Shown: in pieces, positions 40,208 to 51,587 of the stretch
Position numbering within the stretch: position 1 is the first letter of the stretch
Layout: each line of letters begins with the position of its first letter
NCBI GenBank assembly: GCA_022578605.1
Contig: MU394119.1
Span: 1 to 64,000 of the forward strand
DNA from: Camillea tinctor
Lineage: Eukaryota > Ascomycota > Sordariomycetes > Xylariales > Xylariaceae
Direction of reading: 5' to 3'
DNA length: 64,000 nt
Notes under the pieces: model-generated
The model's database searches: none
What the model was told of the DNA's origin: nothing
Seen by the model: the letters and a program-made list of their open reading frames with translations, nothing else
Position numbers and translations under genes: made by a program

Positions 40208-43200
40208 GGTTGGAAGGATGGGATGGGAGAGGAGAGGAGGTGAGATATGTTTCTTAGGTTGTTGGTATATGTCGCGAGGTAGATCAGGATTGGATTTGCA
40301 TAGATCGAAGGTTGTATGTGGATAGCCCAGTATTAGAGCAATGTCGTTGAAGTTTTCACAATGACGTTGAAAAGTGTACAGTAGTATAAAGATTGAGAAT
40401 CGTTTACTAGAGAAAGAAGCTGCCCAAAAATAGATTATATAAGGCTCCTATAGGAGAAAATTGTTGACTCAGGCCGATGCAACACTGAGCAAGCTACCGT
40501 AGCTAAAACATTAGACGAAGATTTAGTATGTAGGTTTAGGTAGGTTAGGTAGGTCACCTAACAAGCTACCTGGTCTTAGATAAACCCTGTTCGATACAGC
40601 TGAGGCTGAAAAAAAAAATTAAGGTACAGCAGCACAAGTGAACCCCCTGTGAGCGTTAAAACGGGTCCCCTCCAGGGCTAGTACCTAGGCATGGTTTCAA
40701 CTAGGTACGTGGCTTATGCTGAGTACATCTCCCCTATTGTGGCGCGTGCTTCGGTGTTTGAGTTACGTTGAACAGGTAGCTCCCCTGTCACAGAGACTTG
40801 CTCAGACCTGACTTTTCATACTACACTGTACTATAAGGTTACCTAAGATTCCAGTGTAGCCAAATTGACTAAGATCATCTTAAGCATCTGGTATATAAAT
40901 AGATATTTACTTAGGTCTAGGAGTTGTATAAGTAGTACAGCCTTTCGAGGCACGAGCACAAACACTAGCACACAACATAACCTATAGATATTTCACGACC
41001 TTAAGCTCCCTCTTACTCGTAACTTGTCTCATGTAATATACATAATGGCAAATATTCCAAAGTAACTACCTGCTTAGCCACGTATATTCTTCGAGTTAGT
41101 TGAATTGACATCTCATCATAACTCCAAACCTACACAGACCCGGGTTGTTACAAGTGGGAGATTATGCGCTATCCCCTAACTAGCAGCATGGGGTCTGCCA
41201 GGGAGTTGCAAGTTTCCCATCGTTTCAGAAAGAAAGAAAGAAAAGAAAATCGAAGATAGGGGAATAACTAGGATGATTCGAATTGCCCTGCGAGATGGAA
41301 TTGGAAGACGGTTGCCTCACAATGAAAGGGGAGGTCATTGCATAGATAGTGTGTTACCTTGTAGCTTATGGAGAAACATGAATTTTATACTCCCTATCAG
41401 CTTGGCCACTAGTAGTTGGATCTCAATAATATTGCCAATGCTCAGTCTTACCTATACTCATTATACACTCAACACCGAGCTACCATACTACAGTGTGCTT
41501 TATGTCTATTCAAATATATGCATATAGACTCGCGATCAACTGAATATTTCCGCTGAAACCAGATTAAAGCTTTACAAATAAAATATTTTAGATTAGTCTC
41601 ATACTAAACGGACCTTAAACTATATCATGAAGTTAAACTGAGATCTAACAAGAAATAAAAGGCACAAGCACCTATTTCTCATCTATAAGTTAGTCAAGTT
41701 AACTTCTAGAATTAAAGCATGCTGATGAAACCAAGCACAAGGAAATAATCGAGATATAAAAGCTGTCCCCCCCATCCTGAACACATGTGTCGCCATTGAC
41801 GTATTGGCTCAAATTTGATTCGTGCTCACTTTAAGTGCTGAGGTCTAAGATGCTGGAGTTGGCCTTGTTCTAGATGTGTATGAAACACTTCATGGATATT
41901 GTCCTAAATGTGTTGTCTTACTTTCTTTAGACAGTGACACTTGCTCAAATTTAACCAGAGTGTTCCTAACGGTAAAGATAATATCTATAGTAGCGAGTTT
42001 TTGTGCCCCCGAAAGTTGAAATGAATAACGTGAAACTAGATTGTCGTCTACTAGTTCGCCTAAACAGTATGAAATCAAGAACTATAAATATATAGATATA
42101 TTTACAGGTACGGTGAGAGTTTTGCATTTATCACTGGCTGAATACCGAATCGTTGAGATGTCTCATAAGCTCTATCCGGGATATACATAGCGATATTAAG
42201 AAGGTTGATCGATCTTGGACCATGGCTGTAAAAGCGATGGAATTACTATTGATCTTAGCACCGAAAAAAAGGATACAAAGAATAGGACAAGGAGCTATAT
42301 CAATTGATATTTTTGTTTTTCGAAGAAACTGTGTAGTTCATGCTGTGTAATCTTTAATATGCATAGGTATATGATATATGATACTTTCGGTTTGGAATTA
42401 TTGGTGAATTCAAAACCTTAGGTACGTAGGACTACTATGTATACAATGCATGTGATATTAGTTCCGAATTGTGATATTGAAAATACCTATTGATATATGG
42501 CTTTCTTGATACACTGCAGTGGGCATGAAAATATTATAATGCAAGGTCACGATGGGACGTTGCCACGTTTGTTGAGGTAATATCTGGGTGTCAGAACAAG
42601 AATGGTGGTGCTTGAATAGACGAGGCACTGGGGCGGTTTCTAATGACTTACATGTATCTACGTACACGTATTGATACGGCAAAGCCCGCCTCAAGGATTC
42701 CCGGGATTTGGTAAATTCTTTTTTGTATGATTCGAAACAAGGGACCCAAGTCAGCCTTGCATGCCAAACCTTTCCGTTCATGGGGGTTTACGAGGTCTTA
42801 TAGCTTATAGGACTAGCTTATAGGACCACGCCGTCCAGCGAGTTAGGAGTTTACGGAGCTGGGGGCAAGCTAACCTCCGATACGGCTTAGTAAGTGCTAT
42901 CTCCCTACGGATTACCTGGCCAGCCCGACTTACGCTACCTGGTCGCTGGAAGTGTGATCGATAACACAGACTGGGAATCGAAGCCGGTCATTCTCAATCA
43001 GGCCCAAGGGAAACCGGGGAAATTGCATGTTTTTACCATCTGGCAGGAAAACCGGGCATCAATGATGAGCTATTTGTATGCAGCATTGGATGATAAATAA
43101 TCACGCAATCCAGGCGATCGTGATAGTGACAGGCTGCATGCCAGTTATTTTTCTTGATCCTATAATCAATGGATATGTATGGATGCTGGTATTGATGTAT

Positions 43201-44610
43201 GTATCCATGTATATAAGTATGTAGGTAATTATCACTTATAGGTAGATTAGGTGGTTGTGAGTGCTGTATGGCAGTTGGGATGGAGGGGGAGAAGGGGCGG
43301 GATACTAGATAGGTAACTCCCATGATGCATGCAGGACTCGGCACCATAACCTTTAAAAACCCCTGTAAGCAGATAAATGGCGGACGGAATGGTCTGAGTG
43401 GTCCGTGATTGGAGAAAGGCAGCCTATCAGATGAAGGGGATCTCATGTGGCTTGAGTCCTATCAGTCTATGGATTAAGCCACATTGTCTGGGCTTGGCCA
43501 GGACGGGAGAAATTGCAGCTTTGGGCGCGTAGGTAGGTATGGGAAGGAGGACTTCACCACGGGAGCAAGTGGACGGGAAGGGTAAGTTTGGAAGGAACAC
43601 CACACCAGCCACCAAATGAAGGGGATGTTCGTTTGGGGTAGACTAACCTAGTACCTGAGGTAGTGTAGGTAAGCTAAGAAATAGTGTATGTATCAACCAT
43701 AAGACAAAAAAGGTCCCCATTCCCCAACTTCCCAAATTCTTCCCCCAAAACCTGCCAAAAACAAGTAACGGAAATCCGTCAGATCAGTGTTCTCTTCTCC
43801 ATCGCACATCTTTCAGCCTTGTTGCCCCATTTCTCATACATCCGAGATGAGACAGAAACCTGACATACAGATACGTACATACTGCACATAGGTAGGGTAT
43901 AGGCTGGGAACCTATCCAACTTGTCCAGATCAGATTAAGAGAAATTGTCGATTCATCGCAAAGAAAAAAAGAAAAAAGAAAAAAAAACCCCTTGAGACCA
44001 TACAAGACCCCTGCAATATCCTGTCATTTTTTTTGATTCTTTTTGGGCTCCAGCTGTTTGGCTTTTGGCTGTCTTGCTCTGGCTCCGGCGCTGGCTCTGG
44101 ACCGCATTACAGGTTGTCGCTAACTCGCTAATCTGCTGGCTACTTGCTACTTACTGCACTCACTATTCACTATCTACTCCTCACCAGTGGCTGCCGATCA
44201 CTAACTCGGTACACGGTACACGGTACACGAATCAAACCTATTCATCCATCCACCCATCCACACCCATCACCCGCTGCACCTGGGGACTGACCCCCTCCTT
44301 CCACCCCCTTGCCAATTCAACTGCCATTGCAACGGCAACTGTAACCAAAAGGGCAAACAGGGCGTACAAAGCCAATTATCTAAGCATACACTACCAACAA
44401 CACAACACAACAGCACAGAACAGGGGGGGGGGGTCCAACAAAGGTGGGCTTCCCAGTGTTACCTAACTCTCTTTTACCTACACAGTACCCTCACTACATT
44501 TAGCCCAGGCCCAACTCACAGTGGCTGTCTACTGCCTGCTTGTTACCTGTCCCAGCCCAGTCCAGCCCGCTACCTCTTACCTTTTACCTTTCACCTTTAC
44601 CTTATTACCT

Positions 44611-44640
44611 GCACTTGCACCTGCACCTGCACCTGCACCT
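44611..44640 (+). repeat. (GCACCT)n hexamer repeat
   Basis: Five units, the first being GCACTT, in a non-coding pyrimidine-rich region. Confidence 0.9.
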
Positions 44641-45388
44641 GTAATCACCGTTTCGGGTATTACTCCTCCCATTATAAAAAATAAAATAAAATAAAAAACT
44701 CCGCCTTTGTTATTCACCATATTATTATTATATGGTGATTATTTTTTATTATTGTTCCCATCTCGAACTACACTTACATTACCTCACACCCCCCATACCA
44801 TACCCTCCTTACCTAGTCTATATGCCCATATTTTACCAGGTTAGATAAACTACAGGACGCATATGCCCATGCACGCGAATGGAAAGGATTAAAAATAAAA
44901 GATAATCCAATCCAACAAGTCCACCAGATCGACGCCCACCCGCGCCGCTCGATGAGAAATGCGCCGGGCCGACCGTCACCAGGGTTTATTGGAGGCCGGA
45001 TAAGACAAGAAAGCGGGTTTCTTCGCGCGACGATACAATAGCTTTGCTCTCATTGCTTTTTTTTTTTCTCTATTCTGCTTGTTCCTATTGTTTCGTGCAA
45101 TTGATGTCAGTATACCAAATCAATTTTCTTTCTTTCTCTCATTTGTTGTCCTCCCATCTTTTTTTGTTTTTCCTCTCTTCCTCAACCATTCATTCGTTCG
45201 TTCATTTGATCGTCCACTGTACAGTACACATGACCCTTACCATGCCCAGATTTCTTTTTTGTTTTGTTTCCCAGAGTCTCCTAACCTCAAACCGCATCGA
45301 CTAAACTTTTCTTGGATGAACCTCTCCAGTAATTCCTGTTCTATCTGTCATCGTACCCACGATCACGATCCCGACCACGATCACGACT

Positions 45389-45413
45389 ACATCCACATCC
45401 ACATCCACATCCA
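45389..45413 (+). repeat. (CATCCA)n hexamer repeat
   Basis: Four consecutive CATCCA units about 260 bases upstream of the ATG at 45665. Flanked by further CA- and CC-rich simple sequence that continues to 45576. Confidence 0.85.
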
Positions 45414-45555
45414 TAAACCACCACCGCGGCCACGGTTAAGGTTACGGCTTCGGCCACCACCACGACCACCACTACCAGTACACACATACACGCGCGCATA
45501 ATACACGACATATACATATACACACACACGTACACGCTCACACACGCATATATAC

Positions 45556-45576
45556 CTACATACATACATACATACA
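45556..45576 (+). repeat. (ATAC)n microsatellite
   Basis: Five consecutive tetranucleotide units, about 90 bases before the ATG at 45665. Confidence 0.85.
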
Positions 45577-45664
45577 ATATACCATCATCAAACACCGCTT
45601 TCTTTCATGACCCACCCGCAAGCCAGGCGCGCAACCGTTCCAAGTTGCAGGGACAAAGAAGACC

Positions 45665-47989
45665 ATGGAGGAGGCAACCAAATCGATTAAAAGTTTAGCC
45701 AAAGACATCTTGCCTATCAAAGCACATTACCTGTCCCTGTCTGCGACGCGCCGGTATCAGCCGCACCCGGACGACAAGCGATTGGATGAACAGGACATAC
45801 GACCTCTGCAATACACTACATTTCTCAGCGATGCCGATCGTGGAGTCCTCCTGACCAGAGCCTACTTCGACGTGCGAGAAGACCCCATACCCCCAAATCA
45901 TGCGCCCACTCCTACTCCCTTGCGCATCGACCCAAACAAGCCCAAGAAGAAAGTCTCCTTGAAGGACTACAAGAACAGGAAGGTAGAGGGCGAATCGCCC
46001 AAGCCGGATCCCCAGCCACAGAAGCTGAGCGTGATAAAGGAGAAGGAGAAGGAAAAAGAAAAGGAAAAAGACAAGGACAAGGACAAGGATAAGGAAAGGG
46101 AGAAGGAAAGGGAGAAGGAGAAGGATAAGGACAGAGAACCGACCAAGAAGCCCCCTGACCCCATCGCGAAAGAGATGGACGGTAATCGCGATGTGAGGAA
46201 GGGCGTACCGGATATAAGACGTGAGGCGCATCGTCAGCGTAGTCCCTCCCCAGATCGGAGGAAACGAATCGCAGATACTGAAGAGATTGCTAGACCAGTG
46301 AAGCGTAACAAGATTGATAACGCAACGCCTCAAGCCACGAGCGTACGGTCATCCAAGGACGCGATCCCCCCAAAGAAGACACTCGGAGGGAAAGAGTCTA
46401 GCAAGTCTCTTCCAGTTACCAATGGAAAGCATGCGACGGGTAACTCGAATGCCCGTGGCGCCTCCCCGAAGCCCTCTTCTCAGGTTAACGGCTCCCATAG
46501 AAATACGCCGAGCAGTCAAACTATACAGAAGAAGACGGGTAGCAGCACTCCCAACTCCAGAGCTCTACCACCACTACTCTCCCCCACCCTGGCAGCGAAC
46601 GTGTCAGATCTCGTGAAGGAAGATGTGAAAACAACTCGTGTTGGCCTGAAGAAGAAGCCCGCTGAGACGAATAACTTGAAACCCCCAGCCAGGAAGCCTC
46701 GGAATGATCCTGAGCCGTCCCCGAGTCCAACCAAGAGGAGGAAGATACCACCTCTGCTCTCACCGACGTTGCCGCCAATTGTCATGGAGGAGTTGGCCAA
46801 GATGGACACCAGACCATTATCGAAAGAATCTGGACTAAGAAGTAGCCAGATTTCTGATTCTCCGGGCAGTATCAAGAAAGCCTCGACTCAATCGAAACGC
46901 GAGGAGACTATACATGTCGAGAACAAAAAGGACGAACCTGACAAGTATTTGGTTGTTATAAAGTATAAGAAGAGATTGTCGAAGACTATCGAGCGACTTC
47001 TGGCTTTGCCGCCTGGGGGGAAGAAGAGGTCAGAAGCTCTCAAGAGAGAGGATCGACCCGCTCGCGAAATTCCCGACGGCGTGGAACCTGGCACAGCGCG
47101 CAAGCGTCCCCGGACGGGAACGGATGGGAGCGAATCAATCAAGCGACCAAGAATGTCGGACAACCTTCGACCTTCCACCCCACCGAGACAATCGACCGCG
47201 ATGAGCCGGATTGCTTCGAACAGTTCCCAAGCCGGCACTCCTGGCATGGTGAACAATACTACGCCTGCCGCTCAACCTGCTCCTGAACAACGGCGGCCAT
47301 CGCTGAATCTAGAACAGGTGCAGAAGCTACGAGGCCTCCAAGGCGGACACAGATTATTTATGGAGCTTGGCACAAAGCTCAAACACGAGAGAGATAATAT
47401 CATGAAAAACCATGATACGAATAGGGACCGTGATCGAGACCGTGACCGGCAAATTGCCATAGCTGCTGGAATACAGTCTGTTCTTTCCTATATGCATGCT
47501 GTTAAACTCCAAAGCGACGGCTTCGACATCGAACGCACACCCCGTCGCCTCTCGTCGTGGAAGGAAGTATTGGCTTTGTTTAGGGTGGTCAGAATCGACT
47601 GCAGTGTTGATCCCCGGCTTACCGCTTTGCTCTTCCGCATCCAGGGTATTTGTCTCGTGTATCTTGGGCGCGCAATGTGGAACCATTCACATGACATGGA
47701 CATAGCGAAGGAAGCCATCGCTAATTCCAAGGAACAGGTAGAGATATGGCGGGCAGCTGCCAATGCTCGGAAGCGCCTAGGTACCTATGATGGCAGCTCG
47801 GATGCAAGTGATGGCGGTCCAGTTGGCAAACTTATCGATCGTCTAGGTCCTTGGAGTAGTCCAGACGAAGCCATACCAATCGCTCTTGAAGTCCTACGAA
47901 AGGTGATTCGCATTGGTAGCCCTTGGAAACCAGCAGAAGAACTTGTGAAAATTGGCAGCAGTTCTTCAACAAATGGGGTTCGGAGCTAA
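45665..47989 (+). CDS. Lysine-rich nuclear protein with a C-terminal domain resembling Ell-binding Ebp1
   Basis: One uninterrupted frame of 774 residues. Residues about 120-160 are a charged Lys/Glu/Asp run (repeats of KE and KD), followed by a long disordered Ser/Pro/Lys region. That region contains two copies of a short motif, PPLLSPTLAANV (about 300) and PPLLSPTLPPIV (about 363). The C-terminal quarter (about 540-760) is ordered and helical, from LEQVQKLRGLQGGHRLFMEL to SPDEAIPIALEVLRKVI. This end is reminiscent of the C-terminal domain of the fungal Ell-binding protein Ebp1, a partner of the elongation factor Ell, but I rate that assignment only as probable. Several basic stretches could be nuclear localisation signals (KRNK, RKRPRTG). 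The ATG is preceded by a good AG (GTTGCAG at 45650), so a 5' leader intron is likely. The frame just past the stop may contain an alternative end (see findings). Confidence 0.7.
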   Translation: MEEATKSIKSLAKDILPIKAHYLSLSATRRYQPHPDDKRLDEQDIRPLQYTTFLSDADRGVLLTRAYFDVREDPIPPNHAPTPTPLRIDPNKPKKKVSLKDYKNRKVEGESPKPDPQPQKLSVIKEKEKEKEKEKDKDKDKDKEREKEREKEKDKDREPTKKPPDPIAKEMDGNRDVRKGVPDIRREAHRQRSPSPDRRKRIADTEEIARPVKRNKIDNATPQATSVRSSKDAIPPKKTLGGKESSKSLPVTNGKHATGNSNARGASPKPSSQVNGSHRNTPSSQTIQKKTGSSTPNSRALPPLLSPTLAANVSDLVKEDVKTTRVGLKKKPAETNNLKPPARKPRNDPEPSPSPTKRRKIPPLLSPTLPPIVMEELAKMDTRPLSKESGLRSSQISDSPGSIKKASTQSKREETIHVENKKDEPDKYLVVIKYKKRLSKTIERLLALPPGGKKRSEALKREDRPAREIPDGVEPGTARKRPRTGTDGSESIKRPRMSDNLRPSTPPRQSTAMSRIASNSSQAGTPGMVNNTTPAAQPAPEQRRPSLNLEQVQKLRGLQGGHRLFMELGTKLKHERDNIMKNHDTNRDRDRDRDRQIAIAAGIQSVLSYMHAVKLQSDGFDIERTPRRLSSWKEVLALFRVVRIDCSVDPRLTALLFRIQGICLVYLGRAMWNHSHDMDIAKEAIANSKEQVEIWRAAANARKRLGTYDGSSDASDGGPVGKLIDRLGPWSSPDEAIPIALEVLRKVIRIGSPWKPAEELVKIGSSSSTNGVRS

Positions 47990-49472
47990 GTGCGATATAG
48001 TGACACTGGCCGAGACGAACCAGAGTTGAAGTTCATCTGGACAAGGTCAGGTCTTCTGATGTATATTATGAACGATGATTTCTACGACATGATACCAAGG
48101 CGCATTTTGGTCATTGCCCTCGCGAAACTGGACAGGTCAATCGTACGAAAATCTCTTTACACAATATGGCTGGTCCTTGGAGGAGTTATCAAAAGAAATA
48201 TGGGATTTCGGTGTTAGGCGCTGGATACGGAGGGTCCGGGGCTACCCGCAGCTGACGGCTGATGACAGGGCGGTTTCTTTGCATTTTTCACCCTTATTTC
48301 GGAGTTTTTTTTTCTTCTCTCCTCATCCTTCTTTCTAATTCTGGAATTGTGCATCTAAGGGTCTAGAGTTGGAAGAAAGGGAAATCCTTCGATAAAAAAA
48401 AGTGTTTAGGGATCATCGAACTGAGCTGGTAGGGGATGAATGCGACGGGATGTGTATGTTGGGTGTCGTTGTTTGTGGGTACCATCTTGGCCTGTTGAAA
48501 AAAAAAATAGGGGACTGAAGGCGAGGGAAATAAGAGGTTTAAAGGGTATTTTATAAAAAATTTCATGAGGAATAGGATTAGGCGAAGGAGAACCTTGAAC
48601 TAACCTGATTTCAACCCTTCCTCCCCCCTTTTTTTCCTTCTTGGTTGTGTATTCTTGTTATCAGTGTCGGTATCCTCTTTGCTTGCGATTTGTTCCTTCT
48701 ATTTAGCTAGCGGCGTCGTCTCCTTTTTATCTTTTTCTTCTCGAGGGAGACTTTTGTGTTAGCTTGCCTTACACTTGATTCGATGATATCCCGCCGGCTC
48801 AGCCGAGCACACAGATCAAATGGTACTTACTACTACGATTGCGAACAAAGACTACCGCTGATGGTGCTATAACTATCATGTTTTGAATATATAAGAAATA
48901 GGACGGGTTTATTTGGGAATATATATGTGAATCTATCATCTGAGACTTGTTCCTCTGCTGTGGGGGGGTAATGGATATAAATTACGCGAGTTGGGCAGCT
49001 GTCTTGCTTTTGTTATCTTCCTTTTTTTTTTTCGAAGCAGGAGAGGGGATTAGTTTTCCAAGCAAGGAAAACATAGGGACGAATGGGATTAGGAATCGAG
49101 TTAGCCGAGGGACAAAAGCAAACGTGGATGTGGGAAGTGGACACGGTTTATTTGCTCGGCTGCCCATCCAACCACCTACCCTGAGCGAGTGTGATAACAT
49201 ACTGGACTCGCGCCGTATTTACATATTTCTACAATCAAATGATAGGCATAGAGGACTTCGCTTCGCAGCGCATGTGAATGGTATTAAGTAATGGCTAGAT
49301 ATGGTTGGGCTATGTAGTTTTGATGTGGTTTGATGATCTCCGATGAGTATGAGAACTCGGTTGTGGTATCTCCTGTATCCCCCCCCCCTTTTTTTTTGTT
49401 TGAAGAAAACCTCAGCGCTTTAAAAAAAAAGAAAGAAAATCAATCGAACTTTGATAACTACCCTATGCACAC
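47990..49472. other. Intergenic region between convergent genes
   Basis: About 1.5 kb with the 3' flanks of the Ebp1-like gene and of Lin1. The frame at about 48114-48300 (plus) looks more protein-like than its surroundings, with NWTGQSYENLFTQYGWSLEE, but no start or splice support is clear. Poly-T and poly-A runs near 48300-48560, 49021 and 49390. Otherwise empty. Confidence 0.5.
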
Positions 49473-50798
49473 TCATACAAAGCTAGCAGCGCGACTCCAG
49501 TCCTCCTCGCCCACCCCCCTGAACTCGACGCCCTCGCCAAAGTAGCCCGCGTCCTGCCAGGCCTTCATTGTGGGACCGTCAAACGGCCCCTGCTTGTCGG
49601 CGCCGTCCCGACCGTCCGTCCAGCGATACTCCCACATCTTGGTGGGGGCATCGTCCTCCGGCCCGGGCTTCTGCTCGGGCTCGACCCAGGGCTCGTCCGA
49701 TTCGCGCGTGTACTCGCGTATGAGGAGTTCCCGCTCCCGGTCGTACACATCGGGCCGGTCCCGCCCGAGCAGCTTGTCGGCTGCGTCGGTAATGGCGTCG
49801 ATGGCTTCCTTGATGCGCACTTGCTCGGGGTCTTCGGGCGCTTTTTCCGCGTCGACCTCCATCGTCTCCTGCTTCTGCTGCTGCTTCTTCTGCTTCCACT
49901 TGGGCACTTTCTTGGCTTTCGTTTGGCCGCGCCCTAGGCGGGCGAGGGCCTCGAGCGCGGTCTCGCCACGGTCTAAGCGCAGGATTAGGGCTTTGAGTAG
50001 GTCTGAGGTCAGCACGCTGTCTTCTTCTTTGCGCTTCTGTCGCTGCTCGGCCTCGCGCTTCTCGTGCGCCTCGGCGGCTTTCTTCATGTCCTTCTTACTG
50101 ACGCCTTCGAGCCACCGGTCGTGTATAGCATCCGGGTCTACGGCCTTGCGCACGAAGTTTCCGGCCTCGTCGAAGCGGCCTTCCTCGTGCTCAGCCTTGA
50201 GATTGAACGCTTCGACCTTGGGGGCGTGTTTCTTGAGCCCGCCAGCGCCGACTTCCTCGTCGACGTCTTCTTCTTGTATGGCCAACTGGATGGTTTCTTC
50301 GTCCTCGTCTCCTGACGACTCGTCACCTAAATGGATATGCCCTCCGGATTTTGACCTCGAGTCCTGGCCTTCGATGTTGGCGGAATCGAGAAACCTGACT
50401 TCCTTGCTCTTCTTTCCGGTCGTATCGTCAACCGTGTCGTCTTTCGCGTCTCCGTCATCGTCATCGGCAGCGAACATGTCGTCCATGTCCTCGTCTTCTT
50501 TCTTCCCCTTCGACTTGGATGCGTGTAGGGTGCCTAGTTCCTCGCGATCGGAGTCTGAGTCGTAGCCGTCGATGTTCACGGCGCCGCGTTTCGTGGCAGC
50601 GCTGCCGCGTATGACCTCGGCATCGGCCTGGAGGTAGGCATCCTCTCCCTCGTCGTCGTCATCAACGTCGGGTGCTAGTGCAGAGGGATTCCGTACATCA
50701 AACTTGACTTTCTTGCTATCGGGTTCGGAGTTGTGATGTTGTCGCGCATAGTTCTCGCCGGCGCGCTTCGGCCGTGCTGCACTGAATCTGGAGGACAT
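49473..50798 (-). CDS. lin1: U5 snRNP-associated GYF-domain protein (Lin1/CD2BP2 orthologue)
   Basis: Component of the U5 small nuclear ribonucleoprotein; it binds proline-rich partners through its GYF domain. A single exon of 441 residues. The N-terminus carries the conserved basic-then-acidic layout (SSRFSAARPKRAGEN, DSKKVKFD, then DVDDDDEGED). The middle matches Lin1/CD2BP2 (AFNLKAEHEEGRFDEAGNFVRK and DAIHDRWLEGVSKKD, about 225-265). The GYF domain is at the end (about 386-435), with the MWEYRW start and the GPFDGPTMKAWQDAGYF core in place of the classical GPF...GYF. Glutamine-rich coiled segment near 320-340. Divergent from Ufd1, with about 790 bases between the start codons. Confidence 0.95.
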   Translation of the reverse strand: MSSRFSAARPKRAGENYARQHHNSEPDSKKVKFDVRNPSALAPDVDDDDEGEDAYLQADAEVIRGSAATKRGAVNIDGYDSDSDREELGTLHASKSKGKKEDEDMDDMFAADDDDGDAKDDTVDDTTGKKSKEVRFLDSANIEGQDSRSKSGGHIHLGDESSGDEDEETIQLAIQEEDVDEEVGAGGLKKHAPKVEAFNLKAEHEEGRFDEAGNFVRKAVDPDAIHDRWLEGVSKKDMKKAAEAHEKREAEQRQKRKEEDSVLTSDLLKALILRLDRGETALEALARLGRGQTKAKKVPKWKQKKQQQKQETMEVDAEKAPEDPEQVRIKEAIDAITDAADKLLGRDRPDVYDRERELLIREYTRESDEPWVEPEQKPGPEDDAPTKMWEYRWTDGRDGADKQGPFDGPTMKAWQDAGYFGEGVEFRGVGEEDWSRAASFV

Positions 50799-51587
50799 GT
50801 CGGGCTTCTATAGCTTGGCTGTGATCATAAAAAATACTAGCAAATAAGGAAAGAAATAAAGATGGGACACGAGTGAGTAAAAGAGATGATGAAGAGAAGG
50901 AAGAAGAAAGAAGTAGGAAGTTGTCAGTGACAGTTTTAGATTTTAGATTTACGCTAGACACCAATTGGAAAGGAAGGAATGTGATATGACGTTGAATTCT
51001 GCCCTGGTCGGTACCTTAGATAGCTGCAGCTTCATAGTGGGGCAGGCTGTAGTACTTCCTTGTAGCGTATGTAGTACCTGCCTGTAGTGTATTGTAGGAG
51101 CTAGGTAGGAACCCGGGGTGGTCCATGCCAAATTTAGTACCTAGGTAAGCTGATCGCGAACTTAGATCCCCTAAAACGGTGTGACTTGAGTAGATATGGG
51201 CGGAACATTGTGTGGCCGACTGGCGTGTCGTCATCCCACACCACACTGGCAGTTGCCTTGAGGGACCATCAAAGAAGGTTCCCCAGAGCTTTGGAAGCTC
51301 TAGGTTTAGAAACTCTAAGATTACCTAAGTCTAACCAACCTTAATCCCCTCCATTCCCTCATTTCCTCCATTCTTCTATTCTCCTACTTACTATTTACTT
51401 ATTACTTACTATTGACCTAACTCATTATACCTCAACGTCGAAAAGACCTAACAACTTTGTGGGTTCATTCCATATTCTCTCCGAAACCGTAATAGGTCTT
51501 ATTCTATTTTTGGGAATTTAGGCTTTTATTCGAATCAGAGACATCTCTCTCTACCTAGCTTAAAGGTTTGAGACAAATCCAAAGAAG
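50799..51587. other. Divergent promoter region of Lin1 and Ufd1
   Basis: About 790 bases. Next to Lin1 it is purine-rich (50820-50940); near Ufd1 it is CT-rich with TTACTATTTACTTATTACTTACTATTG words (51390-51415). CCTAGGTA-type palindrome at 51138. No coding gene seen. Confidence 0.6.

Larger units (their letters stand above)
40208..45664. other. 5.5 kb gene-poor divergent intergenic region
   Basis: No supported gene. Frames at 41273-41527, 42458-42781 and 42894-43100 are short, unspliced and without family patterns. 40.2-43.5 kb is AT-rich; 43.7-45.6 kb turns pyrimidine-rich with many short tandem repeats (GCACCT at 44611-44640, AAAAT near 44680, CATCCA at 45389-45413, ATAC at 45556-45576) and an 11-base poly-G near 44422. 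The last 700 bases are probably the promoter and leader of the gene at 45665. Confidence 0.55.

Noticed and set aside
42458..42781. 107-codon minus-strand frame in the 40-45 kb gap
   Set aside because: No recognisable domain and no supporting exon structure; the surrounding DNA is AT-rich and repeat-like.
45044..45501. Two overlapping frames of 86 and 140 codons before the Ebp1-like gene
   Set aside because: They are driven by CT-rich and CATCCA simple repeats in the promoter or leader and lack any domain pattern.
49570..50565. 331-codon plus-strand frame opposite Lin1
   Set aside because: Ser/Arg-rich antisense shadow of the acidic/Lys-rich Lin1 coding sequence.
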